Under the pieces are notes generated by a model. That model was not told the DNA's origin and did no database searches. It saw nothing but the letters and a program-made list of their open reading frames with translations. A program made the position numbers and the translations under genes. This document shows positions 18,930-28,255 of a DNA stretch of 64,000 nucleotides, piece after piece (positions within the stretch are counted from its first letter, which is position 1; the number at the start of each line of letters is the position of its first letter). Source of the stretch: Gordonia sp. ABSL11-1. Its GTDB lineage: Bacteria; Actinomycetota; Actinomycetes; Mycobacteriales; Mycobacteriaceae. The DNA lies in NCBI RefSeq assembly GCF_030315685.1, contig NZ_JASXSI010000005.1, positions 1-64,000 on the forward strand, written 5' to 3'.

Positions 18930-18992
18930 TTTGCCGATCGTGCCCAGTTTTTCGCCGATCGTGCCCGGTTCTTCGCCGACCGTGCCCTGCCA
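18930..18992. repeat. 21-bp repeat, three copies, convergent junction
   Basis: Three adjacent 21-bp units (18930-18950, 18951-18971, 18972-18992) share the core TTCGCCGATCGTGCCC with a variable tail. They lie in the 175-bp gap between the convergent glycosylase and methyltransferase genes. The same unit, in reverse orientation, forms the array at 55624-55687. No promoter or poly-T terminator is seen. Confidence 0.9.
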
Positions 18993-19051
18993 CTCCCTCG
19001 GGATCCGGCATCGACGGCGACGGGACGCGCCTGGCTCGGCTCGACGGTGGG

Positions 19052-19693
19052 TCAGCCGGGTTTGACGGCGATCACGTACTGCCCCTGCCCCGTGATGGTC
19101 TGCTCGACGTGCTCGGCTCCGGCCGACCGGAGTCGTTCGATGATCTCGTGTCGCCCGAAGATGCGGTAACCGGAGGCGCCGGCGACGGCGCGTACACCGG
19201 GCAGCGCGTCGAGCTCGGTGCTGACCGAGGTGAAGACGACGATCTCGCCACCGGGTCGCGCCACGCGCACCAGCTCGTCGACCACCGGCAGCGGATCGGG
19301 GATGAGATAGAGGGCGGCCAGGCAGGTGACCGAGTCGAAGGTGTTGTCCGCGAACGGGATCGCGTGCGCATCGGCGCGGATGTACCCGGCGCGCGGTCCG
19401 GCGTTGGTGCGTGCGGCCATGGACAGCATGGCGGGGGAGAAGTCGATTCCGATGCACCGGCCGTCACCGGTCAGTCCGTCGGCGACCCGGCGCGTGTAAT
19501 TGCCCGGCCCGCAGGCGACGTCGAGCACCAACCGCTCACCCGGGCGTGACAGATAGGCGGTGAGGGCGCGGTCGAAGTCTGCGGTGCCGGTACCACCCAG
19601 GCTGAACAACCGGGTGAAGACCGGACGCCATAGCCGCTCGTACACGTGAGAGAACACTGGGTTGCGCATCAGCTGCTGCGCAGGTGAATCCAT
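19052..19693 (-). CDS. Class I SAM-dependent methyltransferase
   Basis: Methyltransferase of 213 residues. Motif I is VLDVACGPGNYTRRVA, motif II/III appears as CIGIDFSPAMLSMA and YIRADAHAIPFADNTFDSVTC, and the LVRVARPGGEIVVF block follows, all as in the Methyltransf_11/UbiE-like group. The N-terminal WRPVFTRLFSLGGTGTADFDRALTAYLSR resembles small-molecule or quinone/lipid methyltransferases of mycobacteria. It precedes the region of the CMD gene on the same strand with a 36-bp gap, so the two may be co-transcribed. Substrate unknown. Confidence 0.88.
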   Translation of the reverse strand: MDSPAQQLMRNPVFSHVYERLWRPVFTRLFSLGGTGTADFDRALTAYLSRPGERLVLDVACGPGNYTRRVADGLTGDGRCIGIDFSPAMLSMAARTNAGPRAGYIRADAHAIPFADNTFDSVTCLAALYLIPDPLPVVDELVRVARPGGEIVVFTSVSTELDALPGVRAVAGASGYRIFGRHEIIERLRSAGAEHVEQTITGQGQYVIAVKPG

Positions 19694-19729
19694 GACCGCC
19701 TCGCCTCCCCTGCGATGGTCGGGATGCGT

Positions 19730-20266
19730 TCAGACCCGCGTATCTCGTTGCACGCGTAGCGTTCCGATGGTCGTCGCGAGCATGTCGTATTGGCCCACCA
19801 GCAGGACGAACGCGATGAGCCGGCGCTCGTCGAGGTGTCGCGCGAGGGCCGCCCATGTCAGATCCGAGATGTCCTGGGTGCCGACGAGCTCGTCGGTGGC
19901 GAGCAGCAGGGACCGCTCGCGGTCGCCCCAGCCGGCGTCCGGTCCCTCGATCACCCGGTCGAACAGTTCACCCGTGATCCCTGCGCGGGCACCGAGTCGC
20001 CGGTGGTGATCGAGTTCGTAGTCGCATGCGCGCAGATGAGCGACCCGGATGATGATCATCTCGCTCTCTGTCCGTGACAAAGCCCCGAACGGCATCAGCC
20101 GCGCCCCGAAATGCAGCCACGCGCGGAACAGACCCTTGGCGCGTCCGAGGGTGGAGAAGATGTGGGCGTCGGCGACGCCGATCGTGCGGGCGGCACCGCG
20201 CGCGAAGATCCAGTTGATCGGACCGAGGTCGCGCAGACCGCCCGGTGCGACCCGAGGAGTGCTCAT
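19730..20266 (-). CDS. Carboxymuconolactone decarboxylase family (AhpD-like) protein
   Basis: All-helical CMD-family protein of about 178 residues. The family core is SRTESEMIIIRVAHLRACDYELDHHRRLG, with one Cys and a His two turns later; the CxxC of true AhpD is reduced to a single Cys, so peroxidase-coupled activity is uncertain. A TACCGT box on the minus strand (20279-20274) is 7 nt before the ATG at 20266, which supports that start over the GTG at 20275. It is divergent from the MaoC gene with overlapping promoter boxes. By position it matches Rv0464c of M. tuberculosis (from memory). Confidence 0.87.
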   Translation of the reverse strand: MSTPRVAPGGLRDLGPINWIFARGAARTIGVADAHIFSTLGRAKGLFRAWLHFGARLMPFGALSRTESEMIIIRVAHLRACDYELDHHRRLGARAGITGELFDRVIEGPDAGWGDRERSLLLATDELVGTQDISDLTWAALARHLDERRLIAFVLLVGQYDMLATTIGTLRVQRDTRV

Positions 20267-20292
20267 GGGTGCCACGGTAGACTACCGGGACT

Positions 20293-20760
20293 ATGACGAG
20301 CACCACACAGCGAACGTTCACCAGTGTCGACGAGATGAAGGCGGCGATCGGGGAGGACCTCGGTTCGGGGGAGTGGTTGGAGATCACCCAGGACCGGGTG
20401 AACGCCTTCGCCGACGCCACCGGCGACCACCAGTGGATTCATGTGGATCCCGAACGCGCCAAGGACGGACCGTTCGGTGCGCCCATCGCCCACGGTTTCC
20501 TGACGCTGTCCTTGCTCCCGGTGCTGGCCGGCAGCATCTTCACGGTCGACGGCCCGAAGCTCGTCATCAACTACGGCATGAACAAGGTGCGCTTCCCGAG
20601 TCCCGTACCGGTCGGCTCCCGCATCCGCGCCAACGCCGTCATCACCTCGGTCGAGCAGACCGGCTCGGGCGTGAACATGGTCGTCAAGAACACCGTCGAG
20701 ATCGAGGGCGCCGACAAGCCCGCCTGCGTCGCCGAGAACGTCCGCGTCCTCGTCTACTGA
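20293..20760 (+). CDS. MaoC-family dehydratase
   Basis: Hotdog-fold (R)-specific enoyl-CoA hydratase-like protein of 155 residues. The hydratase 2 motif FADATGDHQWIHVDPERA, followed by FGAPIAHGFLTLSLLP, gives the catalytic Asp and His. It would hydrate trans-2-enoyl-CoA to 3-hydroxyacyl-CoA in fatty acid or polyketide metabolism. A TAGACT box at 20278-20283 is 9 nt upstream and overlaps the promoter of the divergent CMD gene, so the two could be co-regulated. Confidence 0.92.
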   Translation: MTSTTQRTFTSVDEMKAAIGEDLGSGEWLEITQDRVNAFADATGDHQWIHVDPERAKDGPFGAPIAHGFLTLSLLPVLAGSIFTVDGPKLVINYGMNKVRFPSPVPVGSRIRANAVITSVEQTGSGVNMVVKNTVEIEGADKPACVAENVRVLVY

Positions 20761-20786
20761 GCGACCGACGGACCTGCTGATCCGGC

Positions 20787-22274
20787 CTAACGCGGCGCCC
20801 GCGGACAACCATCGGTCGGCGGACGACCCGCCAGGCGGGCCTCGAGCCAGTGCATCGTGTCCTCGAAGGCGACGAACACCGTCGTCATGTGTTCACCCGG
20901 ATAGTCGCGATACGTCGCGTTGACCCCGAGCCGGCATTGTTCGTCGAACAGTGAGCGCGCCTGACTCGCCGGAATCCACCACTCCTGCGCCCCGTGATAG
21001 ACGTAGACCGGCATCGCGGCGGCATCGCCGGCCATGTCGGTGATCGTGTAGATCCGTTCGGCCACCGGCGAATGGAACGGGTCGGGGCTCGTCGACAACA
21101 CCTGCGTCGGGACGAACGTCAGCCCGAAGTATCCCATCGTGCTGGTGCACAGGTTCTTCAGGACGGAATTGATCGACAGCCATCGAGCGAGGTTGTTGGC
21201 CATCGGCAACACTTCTGGACGTTCCCGGGCGATGCCGAGGATCGCGGCGTGGAAGACGCCGGTACCCAGGTTCGCGTTCATGCTCGACGCCAGCACCCGG
21301 TAGTCGGCGGGCACGCCGCCGATCGCCGCGCCGACGAACCGCGGAACGAGCTCCGGTGCGTACGAGGTCACCAGCTTGGCGGTCGCGTTGGTCGCGATCG
21401 CGCCGCCCGAGTAGCCGATCATCGCGACGGGTCCGCGCGCGAAGTCGTCGGTGTCGATGCCGGCGGCACCACGAATCGAGTCGAGCACCGCGTGAGCGGC
21501 GACGTACGGTTCGGCGTAGGCCATCCGCGGACCGGTGTGATCGGGGATGATCACGGCATACCCGCGGGCCAGCGCGTCCTGGGTGACCGGCGGTCGGATG
21601 TCGGTGCTGTTGGTGTCGGGCGTCTCGCCGTGCGAGAGCATCCACCCGGCGGTGCAGCGGGCGCCGAGGGCGACGATCGGCAGATTGTTCACCAGGATCG
21701 GGCGGGCACCCGGGCCCGACCACGCTGTGGGCGGCACCAGGATGGTCGCGGTGGCGAACGACGGAAGGCCGCGCGCGTCGCGGGAGGCCACCTTGATCTG
21801 GCGCGCAGACCCGACCCGCGCCTTCAGCAGGACGCTCGCGACGCGGGTCACGTCGCGGTTCGCGAGGATCTCGCCCGGTAGACGGTCGGCGAGGTCTGCG
21901 GGCCAGTCGTCGAAGAACGCGTCGCCACTCGGCGACGGCATCACGGCCTCGCGGAACTCCTGCAGTTCGTGATCGGCGTCGGGGGTGACCGACCGCGCCG
22001 GTATGGACCGCAGGTGCGGGATCGGCGGCGGGGGGATCATCGCGTCGAGATCGGCGGGCAGGTGGGCCGGTGCCGGGGCCAGGTTGGGCGGATCCGCGTG
22101 TGCCGCACCGCCGACAGCCGGAATCAGTGCGAGACCGAGTGTGAGTGTCGCCGCCAGGATCACGCTCAGGACCGCGACCCGACACCTCGACGACGCTGTG
22201 ACCGACGCCGCCACCCCTGCTCCCGTACCCGCATCTGCATATCCGAACCGTCCACCGGCTCCCATCCCCGGCAT
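20787..22274 (-). CDS. Secreted LIP-family lipase
   Basis: Exported lipase/esterase of about 495 residues in the secretory-lipase (LIP) family. A long N-terminal region leads to a signal segment (VAVLSVILAATLTLGLALI) with cleavage near GGAAHADPP. The nucleophile elbow GYSGGAIATNATAKL is near residue 285, acidic residues follow, and the C-terminal YPGEHMTTV supplies the His. The ATG at 22274 is chosen because GAGGAGG lies 6 nt upstream; a GTG at 22316 is in frame. A decayed paralogue lies immediately upstream on the same strand. It should hydrolyse acylglycerols outside the membrane. Confidence 0.9.
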   Translation of the reverse strand: MPGMGAGGRFGYADAGTGAGVAASVTASSRCRVAVLSVILAATLTLGLALIPAVGGAAHADPPNLAPAPAHLPADLDAMIPPPPIPHLRSIPARSVTPDADHELQEFREAVMPSPSGDAFFDDWPADLADRLPGEILANRDVTRVASVLLKARVGSARQIKVASRDARGLPSFATATILVPPTAWSGPGARPILVNNLPIVALGARCTAGWMLSHGETPDTNSTDIRPPVTQDALARGYAVIIPDHTGPRMAYAEPYVAAHAVLDSIRGAAGIDTDDFARGPVAMIGYSGGAIATNATAKLVTSYAPELVPRFVGAAIGGVPADYRVLASSMNANLGTGVFHAAILGIARERPEVLPMANNLARWLSINSVLKNLCTSTMGYFGLTFVPTQVLSTSPDPFHSPVAERIYTITDMAGDAAAMPVYVYHGAQEWWIPASQARSLFDEQCRLGVNATYRDYPGEHMTTVFVAFEDTMHWLEARLAGRPPTDGCPRAPR

Positions 22275-22372
22275 CTGCGCCCTCCTCGTCCCGGCGATAC
22301 GCGGGGACGAGAACACCTCTGCCGGTCATCGTGACACCGTGGTCGCACTGCTCAACACCTGTTGCAAGCATC

Positions 22373-23861
22373 CTAGGCGGGACATTCGGCCGGCGCAGGC
22401 AAACCGCGCAGACGCCGGTCGAGCCAATCGAGCGCGCCGGGATAGCCGAGCGCCGCGGCGGAGAGGTGCTCGCCGCACACCTCCCGATAGGACGCTTGCG
22501 TCCCCAGTCGGCATTGCTCGCGATGAAGGGCGCGAGCACCCGCCGCGGGTATCCACCATTCGTGGGTGCCCTGACAGATGTAGAGCGGCACCGCCGACAC
22601 GCGATCCGTCATCCGCGTGACGCGGTAGATGTGTTCGGCGACCCGGGAGCGGAACGGGTCGGCGTCGCGGGACATCAACTGCATCGGCCAGAAAGTCTGT
22701 CCCGCAGGCGCTGCCGGCACGGTGCAGACGTTCTTCAGTGGCGAGGTGGCGATCCACTGCGCGAGGTCGTCGGCCATGGTGAGGATCTCGGGACGCTCCC
22801 GTGCGATGCCGAATGTGGCGGCATGGAACAGGCCTGCCGCCAGGTTCGCGTTCATGCTCCCGACGAGCATGCGGAAGTCCGCGGGAACCCCACCGAGCGC
22901 GGCGCCGACGATCCGCCTGCGCTACTCGGGTGCGTACCCGGCGACCAGTTTCGTCGCGCCATTGGTTGCGATGGCGCCACCTGAGTATCCCGACAGCACG
23001 ATCCCCGACCGGCCCAACCGTGCGGCGTCTGTTGCGCTCGCCGCGCGGATCGCATCGAGGATGACATGACCTGCGACGACCGGCTCGGTTCAGGCCATCC
23101 GAGGTCCCTGATGATCCGGGATCAGCACCGCGTAGCCGCGCGCCAGGGCGAGCTGGGTGGTCGGTGGGATCAGGTCGGTGGGGTTCGTCGCGATCGAAAA
23201 GCCATGCGCAAGGTCGTATCCGGGCGTACACGCGGTCCCCAGTGAGTCGATCGGGAGGTTGTTGACGAGGATCGGCAGTGGGCCCCGGCGTTGTGTCCGG
23301 GGCACGACGATCGTGGCTGTTCCGAACGTCGCACGATCTCTGACGACGGGACGTAGATGTTGAGCCGGCCCGCCTTGCGAGCCGAGCGTGTCGGTGCTGC
23401 GGAACTTGATCAGTCGCGCCGAGGAGATGGGCGCGGTGACCACCGGCGCGGCCGTGCGGGTGACGTCCCGGGTGGAGATGACCGTGCCCGGACTCAACCG
23501 TCCGAGGTCACCGGACCACCGGTCGAACATCGGGATCACCGGTGTGCGATGGCAGTGCGGCCTCGCGGAACTCGAGCATCCGCTGATCGAAACCGTTGGC
23601 GTGGCCGCGGATCGGGATGCGGGACAATCGCGGGTACGGTGCCGACGGTATCGCCGAGTCGATGGCCGACGGCACCTGAGGCGGTACCGGCAGCATGTTG
23701 GGAGGATCGGCGGGGGCTGGAGCCGCTGTGGCGAAGACCAGGAGCGCGGCCGTGAGAACCACCGCGCCGGACACGGCGCGGGTCGGTGGGGCGAGCGCCG
23801 AACGTGCCGCGGTTGTGCAGGAGAAGCGTTGGGCGGCAGCCGGAGACCGTGTTCGCATCAT
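22373..23861 (-). pseudogene. Decayed LIP-family lipase paralogue
   Basis: A full-length LIP lipase can be read here only after repairing three lesions. The start MMRTRSPAAAQRF, the signal segment and PADPPNMLPVPPQ are in one frame down to about 23510, where one extra C shifts the frame (SHTGD then PMFDRWSGDLGRLSPG). In the second frame a TGA follows GPRMA at 23090-23092, and a TAG follows KLVAGYAPE at 22922-22924. The nucleophile elbow SGYSGGAIATNGATKL and the C-terminal GEHLSAAALGYPGALDWLDRRL remain recognisable. The intact paralogue lies directly downstream, so this is a tandem duplicate that has lost function. Confidence 0.9.
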
Positions 23862-24014
23862 GGAGCACTTCCGGTCGGGCGCGATCAGATCCCCGATGAT
23901 CGTCTCGCTGGCGCCACGCTACGACGAGGGCGACAGGCGCACGTGCCGGACGCGCGAAGAGGTGCCGCGACTGTCATCCGACCGCGACGCGCGTTGCGCC
24001 GGAAGCGGTGCGGC

Positions 24015-25433
24015 TCAGCTCATCATGTACGGCGAGACGGTGCTGCGGTGTTCGTCGATCGTCAGCGTGGCGCCCAAAGCGGGGAACGCGCGCTGAGGGC
24101 AGTTCACCCGCTCGCACACCCGGCATCCGGCGCCGATCGGCGTGATCCGGGCCTGCGGACCGATCTCGAGGCCGTCGGAGTAGATCACGCGCGCGGCGTG
24201 GCGCAGTTCGCAGCCGAGCCCGATGGCAAAGGTCTTGCCCGGCTGGCCGAATCGTGCGGCACGCCGCTCGACGGTTCGGGCCACCCAGAAGTAGTCGCGG
24301 CCGTCGGGCATCTCGGCGATCTGCGTCAGGATCTTTCCGGGGGAGGCGAAGGTCTCGTACACGTTCCAGAGCGGACAGGTGCCGCCGCTGGACGAGAAGT
24401 GGAATCCGGTGGCGGACTGTCTTTTCGACATGTTTCCGGCTCGGTCCACTCGGACGAAGGAGAACGGGATGCCGCGCAGGTTCGGCCGCTGCAACGTCGA
24501 GAGCCGATGGCAGACGGTCTCGTAGGACACCGAGTAGAACGCCGACAGACGCTCGATGTCGTAGCGGAAATCCTCTGCCGCACCGTGGAACTGACTGTAG
24601 GGCAACACCGCTGCCGCCGCGAAGTAGTTCGCGAGACCGAGCAGGGCCAGCGAACGGGCGTCGTCGCTGGTGAAGTTGCCGTCGTCGGCGAGGCCCTCGA
24701 GCAGCTCCCCGTACTCGAGGAAGCACAGTTCTGCGGCCAGCTTCATGGTGCGCTGCCCGGCCGAGAGGGCTGCGGAGAACTCGAGACGGCGGGTCTCCTT
24801 GTCGAACCGGTGCAGCGTGTAGTCGCCGAGATCCACGCGGCGCACGATGCTGACGCCGTGCACGTTCTCGAGTCGGTTGGAGATCTCGCGACGGATGTCG
24901 GCCGAGTGCATCCGCATCCGGTCGGTCATCTCCTCGGCGGCCACGTCCAGCTCGTGAATGTAGTTGCGGCGCTGGTAGAAGTAATCCCGTACTTCCTCAT
25001 GGGGTGCGGTGATGGAGCCACGCATGCTGCGGTCGCCGCGTTCGTCGGTCGCCGCGGCGAGCTGGTCGGTGGCGATGCGGTAGCGCTGATGCAGATTCAC
25101 CATCGCCTGGGCGATCTCGGGGTGCGCGGCGACGACGGCGCTGATCTCGTGGGCATCGGTGGCGCCGGGTGCGGCCTCGACGTCGTCGTCGAGCAACACC
25201 TCGCGCAGTTCGGCGACCAGCCGGACAGTGTCCTGCGAGTCGAAGAACTCCTCGTCGATCCCGAACACCTCGGTGATCCGCGACAGCACCGGAACCGTCA
25301 ACGGTCGGGCGTCGTGCTCGATCTGATTGAGGTACGACGCGGAGATCGACAGGGACTGGGCGAGCGCGACCTGCGACAGGCCGCGCTCGGAGCGCAGCTG
25401 ACGCAGACGCGATCCGACGTACGTCTTGGTCAT
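24015..25433 (-). CDS. ramB: RamB-type regulator of acetate metabolism
   Basis: XRE-family regulator of 472 residues with the RamB/short-chain fatty acyl regulator architecture. The N-terminal helix-turn-helix is LRQLRSERGLSQVALAQSLSISASYLNQIEHDARPLTVPVLSRI; the middle has the IrrE-like region (ELCFLEYGELLEGL), and the C-terminal DUF2083 part ends in a Cys cluster CRVCERVNCPQRAFP. RamB represses or activates isocitrate lyase and malate synthase genes in corynebacteria and mycobacteria. Here aceA lies 1.3 kb away and its upstream region holds RamB-like boxes. Position matches Rv0465c (from memory). Confidence 0.93.
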   Translation of the reverse strand: MTKTYVGSRLRQLRSERGLSQVALAQSLSISASYLNQIEHDARPLTVPVLSRITEVFGIDEEFFDSQDTVRLVAELREVLLDDDVEAAPGATDAHEISAVVAAHPEIAQAMVNLHQRYRIATDQLAAATDERGDRSMRGSITAPHEEVRDYFYQRRNYIHELDVAAEEMTDRMRMHSADIRREISNRLENVHGVSIVRRVDLGDYTLHRFDKETRRLEFSAALSAGQRTMKLAAELCFLEYGELLEGLADDGNFTSDDARSLALLGLANYFAAAAVLPYSQFHGAAEDFRYDIERLSAFYSVSYETVCHRLSTLQRPNLRGIPFSFVRVDRAGNMSKRQSATGFHFSSSGGTCPLWNVYETFASPGKILTQIAEMPDGRDYFWVARTVERRAARFGQPGKTFAIGLGCELRHAARVIYSDGLEIGPQARITPIGAGCRVCERVNCPQRAFPALGATLTIDEHRSTVSPYMMS

Positions 25434-25559
25434 GCCACCCTCCCACCGGGGCCGATCGATCGTCGGGGACTCGGTCCGCTCGCGACCACGGGTCCTCGCC
25501 CGACCGCAGGCGCCGTCCCGGGGAGGATCCGGCCTGCATGTTCAGGGTACGGTGACCGC

Positions 25560-26327
25560 GTGCGTCTGAAGGAGGTGCGCCACTCGGCGCCGACCGTCGC
25601 GGTCGCCGCAGTCCTCGTCCTCGCCGCCCTGGCCGCCTGTGGCACGAGCACGCCACCCACTCCGGCGCAATCCTCGGCTGTACCGGCCGATCTCCTGCTG
25701 TCGCCGGCGGACCTGCCCGGCGGTTTCGCCCCGACACAGCTGTCGGTGGCCGACCTCGTCGCCGGCAATCGCGGTCCGATCGAATCCGCGGCCACCTCGC
25801 AGGTCACGCCGTCGGAGTGCACACCGAGCGCCGACGCCGATCTCAACTCCCAGGTCAGGCCCGATGACTCCGCGGTCCTCGCCGCGAGGTCCCGGTCGGG
25901 GGCACTGGTCGAACTGGTCACCACCGCCCGCCGCGACATCGAGTCCGACATCCGGGTGACCACCGGTCGCTGCTCGACGACGACCACCGTGATCGGCACG
26001 GGCACGATGCGCGGCACCCGGATCGTCACGCGGTACGAGGAGCTGTCGACCCGGGGCCTCGCACACGACTCGACGGCCGTCGAACAATCCCTGGCAGTGC
26101 GGTCGACGGCCACGACGACACTGCCCGACGGGGCGGTCAGCTCGCAGATCGGGTACGCGGGGTACGCCATCGTCGCCCGACCGGGCGGCTCGACGGTCAC
26201 CGTCCAGCTCACCGTGTCCGGCGATGCTCCACCGGCGGCGACGACGCCCACCGACGGCGTCGAGCCGATGCCGGCCGCGACCTTCTCCGGGCTCTTCGAC
26301 GACGCCGTCACGACCGCCACCCGCTGA
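25560..26327 (+). CDS. Lipoprotein, function unknown
   Basis: Exported lipoprotein of 255 residues. The signal sequence VAVAAVLVLAALAACGTS has a canonical LAAC lipobox, followed by a low-complexity linker. The mature domain has paired Cys (SECTPS and GRCSTTTT) and alternating strands (IVTRYEEL, YAIVARPGGSTVTVQLTV), resembling mycobacterial DUF5642/sensor-domain-like lipoproteins without clear assignment. A TACGGT box at 25548-25553 lies 6 nt before the GTG and supports the start; the much longer open frame upstream is not coding. It is divergent from ramB and upstream of aceA. Confidence 0.82.
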   Translation: MRLKEVRHSAPTVAVAAVLVLAALAACGTSTPPTPAQSSAVPADLLLSPADLPGGFAPTQLSVADLVAGNRGPIESAATSQVTPSECTPSADADLNSQVRPDDSAVLAARSRSGALVELVTTARRDIESDIRVTTGRCSTTTTVIGTGTMRGTRIVTRYEELSTRGLAHDSTAVEQSLAVRSTATTTLPDGAVSSQIGYAGYAIVARPGGSTVTVQLTVSGDAPPAATTPTDGVEPMPAATFSGLFDDAVTTATR

Positions 26328-26389
26328 CCCTCGCGGCCCCGCACGACGTGTCGTGGCGCCGGGGAACGACCTCGGACACGCATCGTCGA

Positions 26390-26405
26390 TGTGAACCCGG
26401 TCACA
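26390..26405. promoter_or_regulatory. CRP/GlxR-type binding site upstream of aceA
   Basis: TGTGAACCCGGTCACA is a perfect match to the TGTGA-N6-TCACA consensus shared by CRP and corynebacterial GlxR. It lies 361 bp before aceA, in the 438-bp gap after the lipoprotein gene. GlxR control of glyoxylate genes is known in Corynebacterium; binding here is inference. Confidence 0.75.
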
Positions 26406-26542
26406 CCATCGCTGGAGTTCGTGCAGCGGTCGACGTACGCGGGGTCACTGTGGTCGGTGGATCGGGCATCTATCCGGCCGTGAGAACATGCAGTACGCGC
26501 GTACTTTTTGGCGACGAGGTGTCGGTTTTTCACAGATCCAGA

Positions 26543-26677
26543 TTTGCAAACTTTGCAAGACTTTGCCGAACTATGGACCAGTTTTGCAGTAGAAAGGGAT
26601 TGGACCTGCAGGTTTGTCCTGTGGCACTCTTGTCTCAGACGCCGCCGGAGAACGATGATTTGTTCGCACAATTTGCG
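26543..26677. promoter_or_regulatory. RamB-like boxes in the aceA upstream region
   Basis: AT-rich motifs of the RamB type (GCAAA/TTTGC) cluster here: TTTGCAAACTTTGCAA at 26543-26558, a further CTTTGCC at 26561-26567, TTTTGCAG near 26582, and a TTCGCACAATTTGCG at 26663-26677. The known corynebacterial RamB consensus is built on AAAGTTTGCAAA-like sequence. The cluster lies between the CRP-type site and the aceA start, with ramB nearby. Confidence 0.65.
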
Positions 26678-26765
26678 TCCGGTTACGGACACAACGGCGC
26701 TGTCAGTCAGCAGATCGGCTCGGGCGCCACCGGGTCGAGGCAGGACAACGAAAGCGAAGTAGGCA

Positions 26766-28061
26766 ATGAGCAACGTCGGAAAGCCCCGCACAGCCGCCGA
26801 GATCCAGCAGGACTGGGACAGCAACCCGCGCTGGAAGAACGTCAAGCGCGACTACACCGCCGAGCAGGTCGAGCAGCTGCAGGGCTCGGTCGTCGAGGAG
26901 CAGACCCTTGCTCGTCGCGGCGCCGAGATCCTGTGGGAGGGCGTGAACGCCGGCGACGGCAGCTACATCAACGCACTCGGTGCGCTCACCGGTAACCAGG
27001 CCGTGCAGCAGGTGCGCGCCGGCCTCAAGGCGGTCTACCTCTCCGGGTGGCAGGTCGCCGGTGACGCCAACCTCTCGGGCCACACCTACCCCGACCAGTC
27101 GCTCTACCCGGCCAACTCGGTGCCGTCGGTGGTGCGTCGCATCAACAACGCGCTGCTGCGCGCCGACGAGATCGCCCGCGTCGAGGGTGACGACTCGGTC
27201 GACAACTGGGTCGTGCCGATCGTGGCCGACGGCGAGGCCGGCTTCGGTGGCGCCCTCAACGTCTACGAGCTGCAGAAGGCCATGATCGCCGCGGGTGCAG
27301 CCGGTACCCACTGGGAGGATCAGCTCGCCTCGGAGAAGAAGTGCGGCCACCTCGGTGGCAAGGTGCTCATCCCCACCCAGCAGCACGTCCGCACCCTGAA
27401 CTCGGCCCGCCTGGCCGCCGACGTCGCCGGCGTCCCGACCGTGGTCATCGCGCGCACCGACGCCGAGGCCGCCACCCTGATCACTTCCGATGTCGACGAC
27501 CGCGACAAGGAGTTCGTGACCGGCGAGCGCACCGCCGAGGGTTACTACCACGTCAAGAACGGCATCGAGCCGTGCATCGCGCGTGCGAAGTCCTACGCGC
27601 CCTACGCCGACATGATCTGGATGGAGACCGGCACCCCGGACCTCGAGCTGGCTCGCAAGTTCGCCGAGTCGGTCAAGGCCGAGTTCCCCGATCAGCTGCT
27701 GTCCTACAACTGCAGCCCGTCGTTCAACTGGAGCAAGCACCTCGACGACAGCACCATCGCCAAGTTCCAGAACGAGCTCGGCGCCATGGGCTTCACCTTC
27801 CAGTTCATCACGCTGGCCGGCTTCCACTCGCTCAACTACGGCATGTTCGATCTGGCCTACGGTTACGCCCGTGAGCAGATGACCGCATTCGTCGACCTGC
27901 AGAACCGTGAGTTCAAGGCCGCCGACGAGCGGGGCTTCACCGCCGTCAAGCACCAGCGCGAGGTCGGCGCCGGCTACTTCGACAACATCGCCACCACCGT
28001 CGACCCGACGAGCTCGACCACCGCGCTCAAGGGATCGACCGAAGAGGGTCAGTTCCACTAG
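26766..28061 (+). CDS. aceA: Isocitrate lyase
   Basis: Isocitrate lyase of 431 residues, the first glyoxylate-shunt enzyme, splitting isocitrate into succinate and glyoxylate so that cells can grow on acetate or fatty acids. The catalytic loop [11 protein letters not shown] has its Cys at residue 193. [10 protein letters not shown], the metal-site [15 protein letters not shown] and the substrate region [12 protein letters not shown] are all present. Length matches the bacterial Icl1 type. Upstream control elements are a CRP/GlxR-type site and RamB-like boxes. fadB2 follows after a strong hairpin. Confidence 0.97.
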   Translation: MSNVGKPRTAAEIQQDWDSNPRWKNVKRDYTAEQVEQLQGSVVEEQTLARRGAEILWEGVNAGDGSYINALGALTGNQAVQQVRAGLKAVYLSGWQVAGDANLSGHTYPDQSLYPANSVPSVVRRINNALLRADEIARVEGDDSVDNWVVPIVADGEAGFGGALNVYELQKAMIAAGAAGTHWEDQLASEKKCGHLGGKVLIPTQQHVRTLNSARLAADVAGVPTVVIARTDAEAATLITSDVDDRDKEFVTGERTAEGYYHVKNGIEPCIARAKSYAPYADMIWMETGTPDLELARKFAESVKAEFPDQLLSYNCSPSFNWSKHLDDSTIAKFQNELGAMGFTFQFITLAGFHSLNYGMFDLAYGYAREQMTAFVDLQNREFKAADERGFTAVKHQREVGAGYFDNIATTVDPTSSTTALKGSTEEGQFH

Positions 28062-28116
28062 GAGCTGGGCCAGCCCGCCTCACTTGCCCGCCTCTGCGGG
28101 GCTTTGGCGAACCAGT

Positions 28117-28150
28117 CAGGCGGTCCGCGGCTTTCGCTGCGGGCCGCCTG
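28117..28150. terminator. Hairpin after aceA
   Basis: A 15-bp stem (28117-28131 with 28136-28150, two non-Watson-Crick positions that can be G-T) closes a 4-nt loop, 56 bp after the aceA stop. There is no clear T tract, as is usual in high-GC actinobacteria. It should end or attenuate transcription before fadB2. Confidence 0.6.
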
Positions 28151-28255
28151 CTGGCATATCACGGGCTCTGTTCGTGCCCGGCAAGTTACCCATGTACTCA
28201 CCAGATCAGTTGTCTCGTCACTCTTTTCAGTGAGCCTGTGTACTAGGAGTTCGTC

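Noticed and set aside
23388-25559. Long open frame leading into the lipoprotein gene
   Set aside because: It is antisense to the ramB gene and part of the LIP pseudogene. The lipoprotein has its own GTG, -10 box and signal peptide at 25560.
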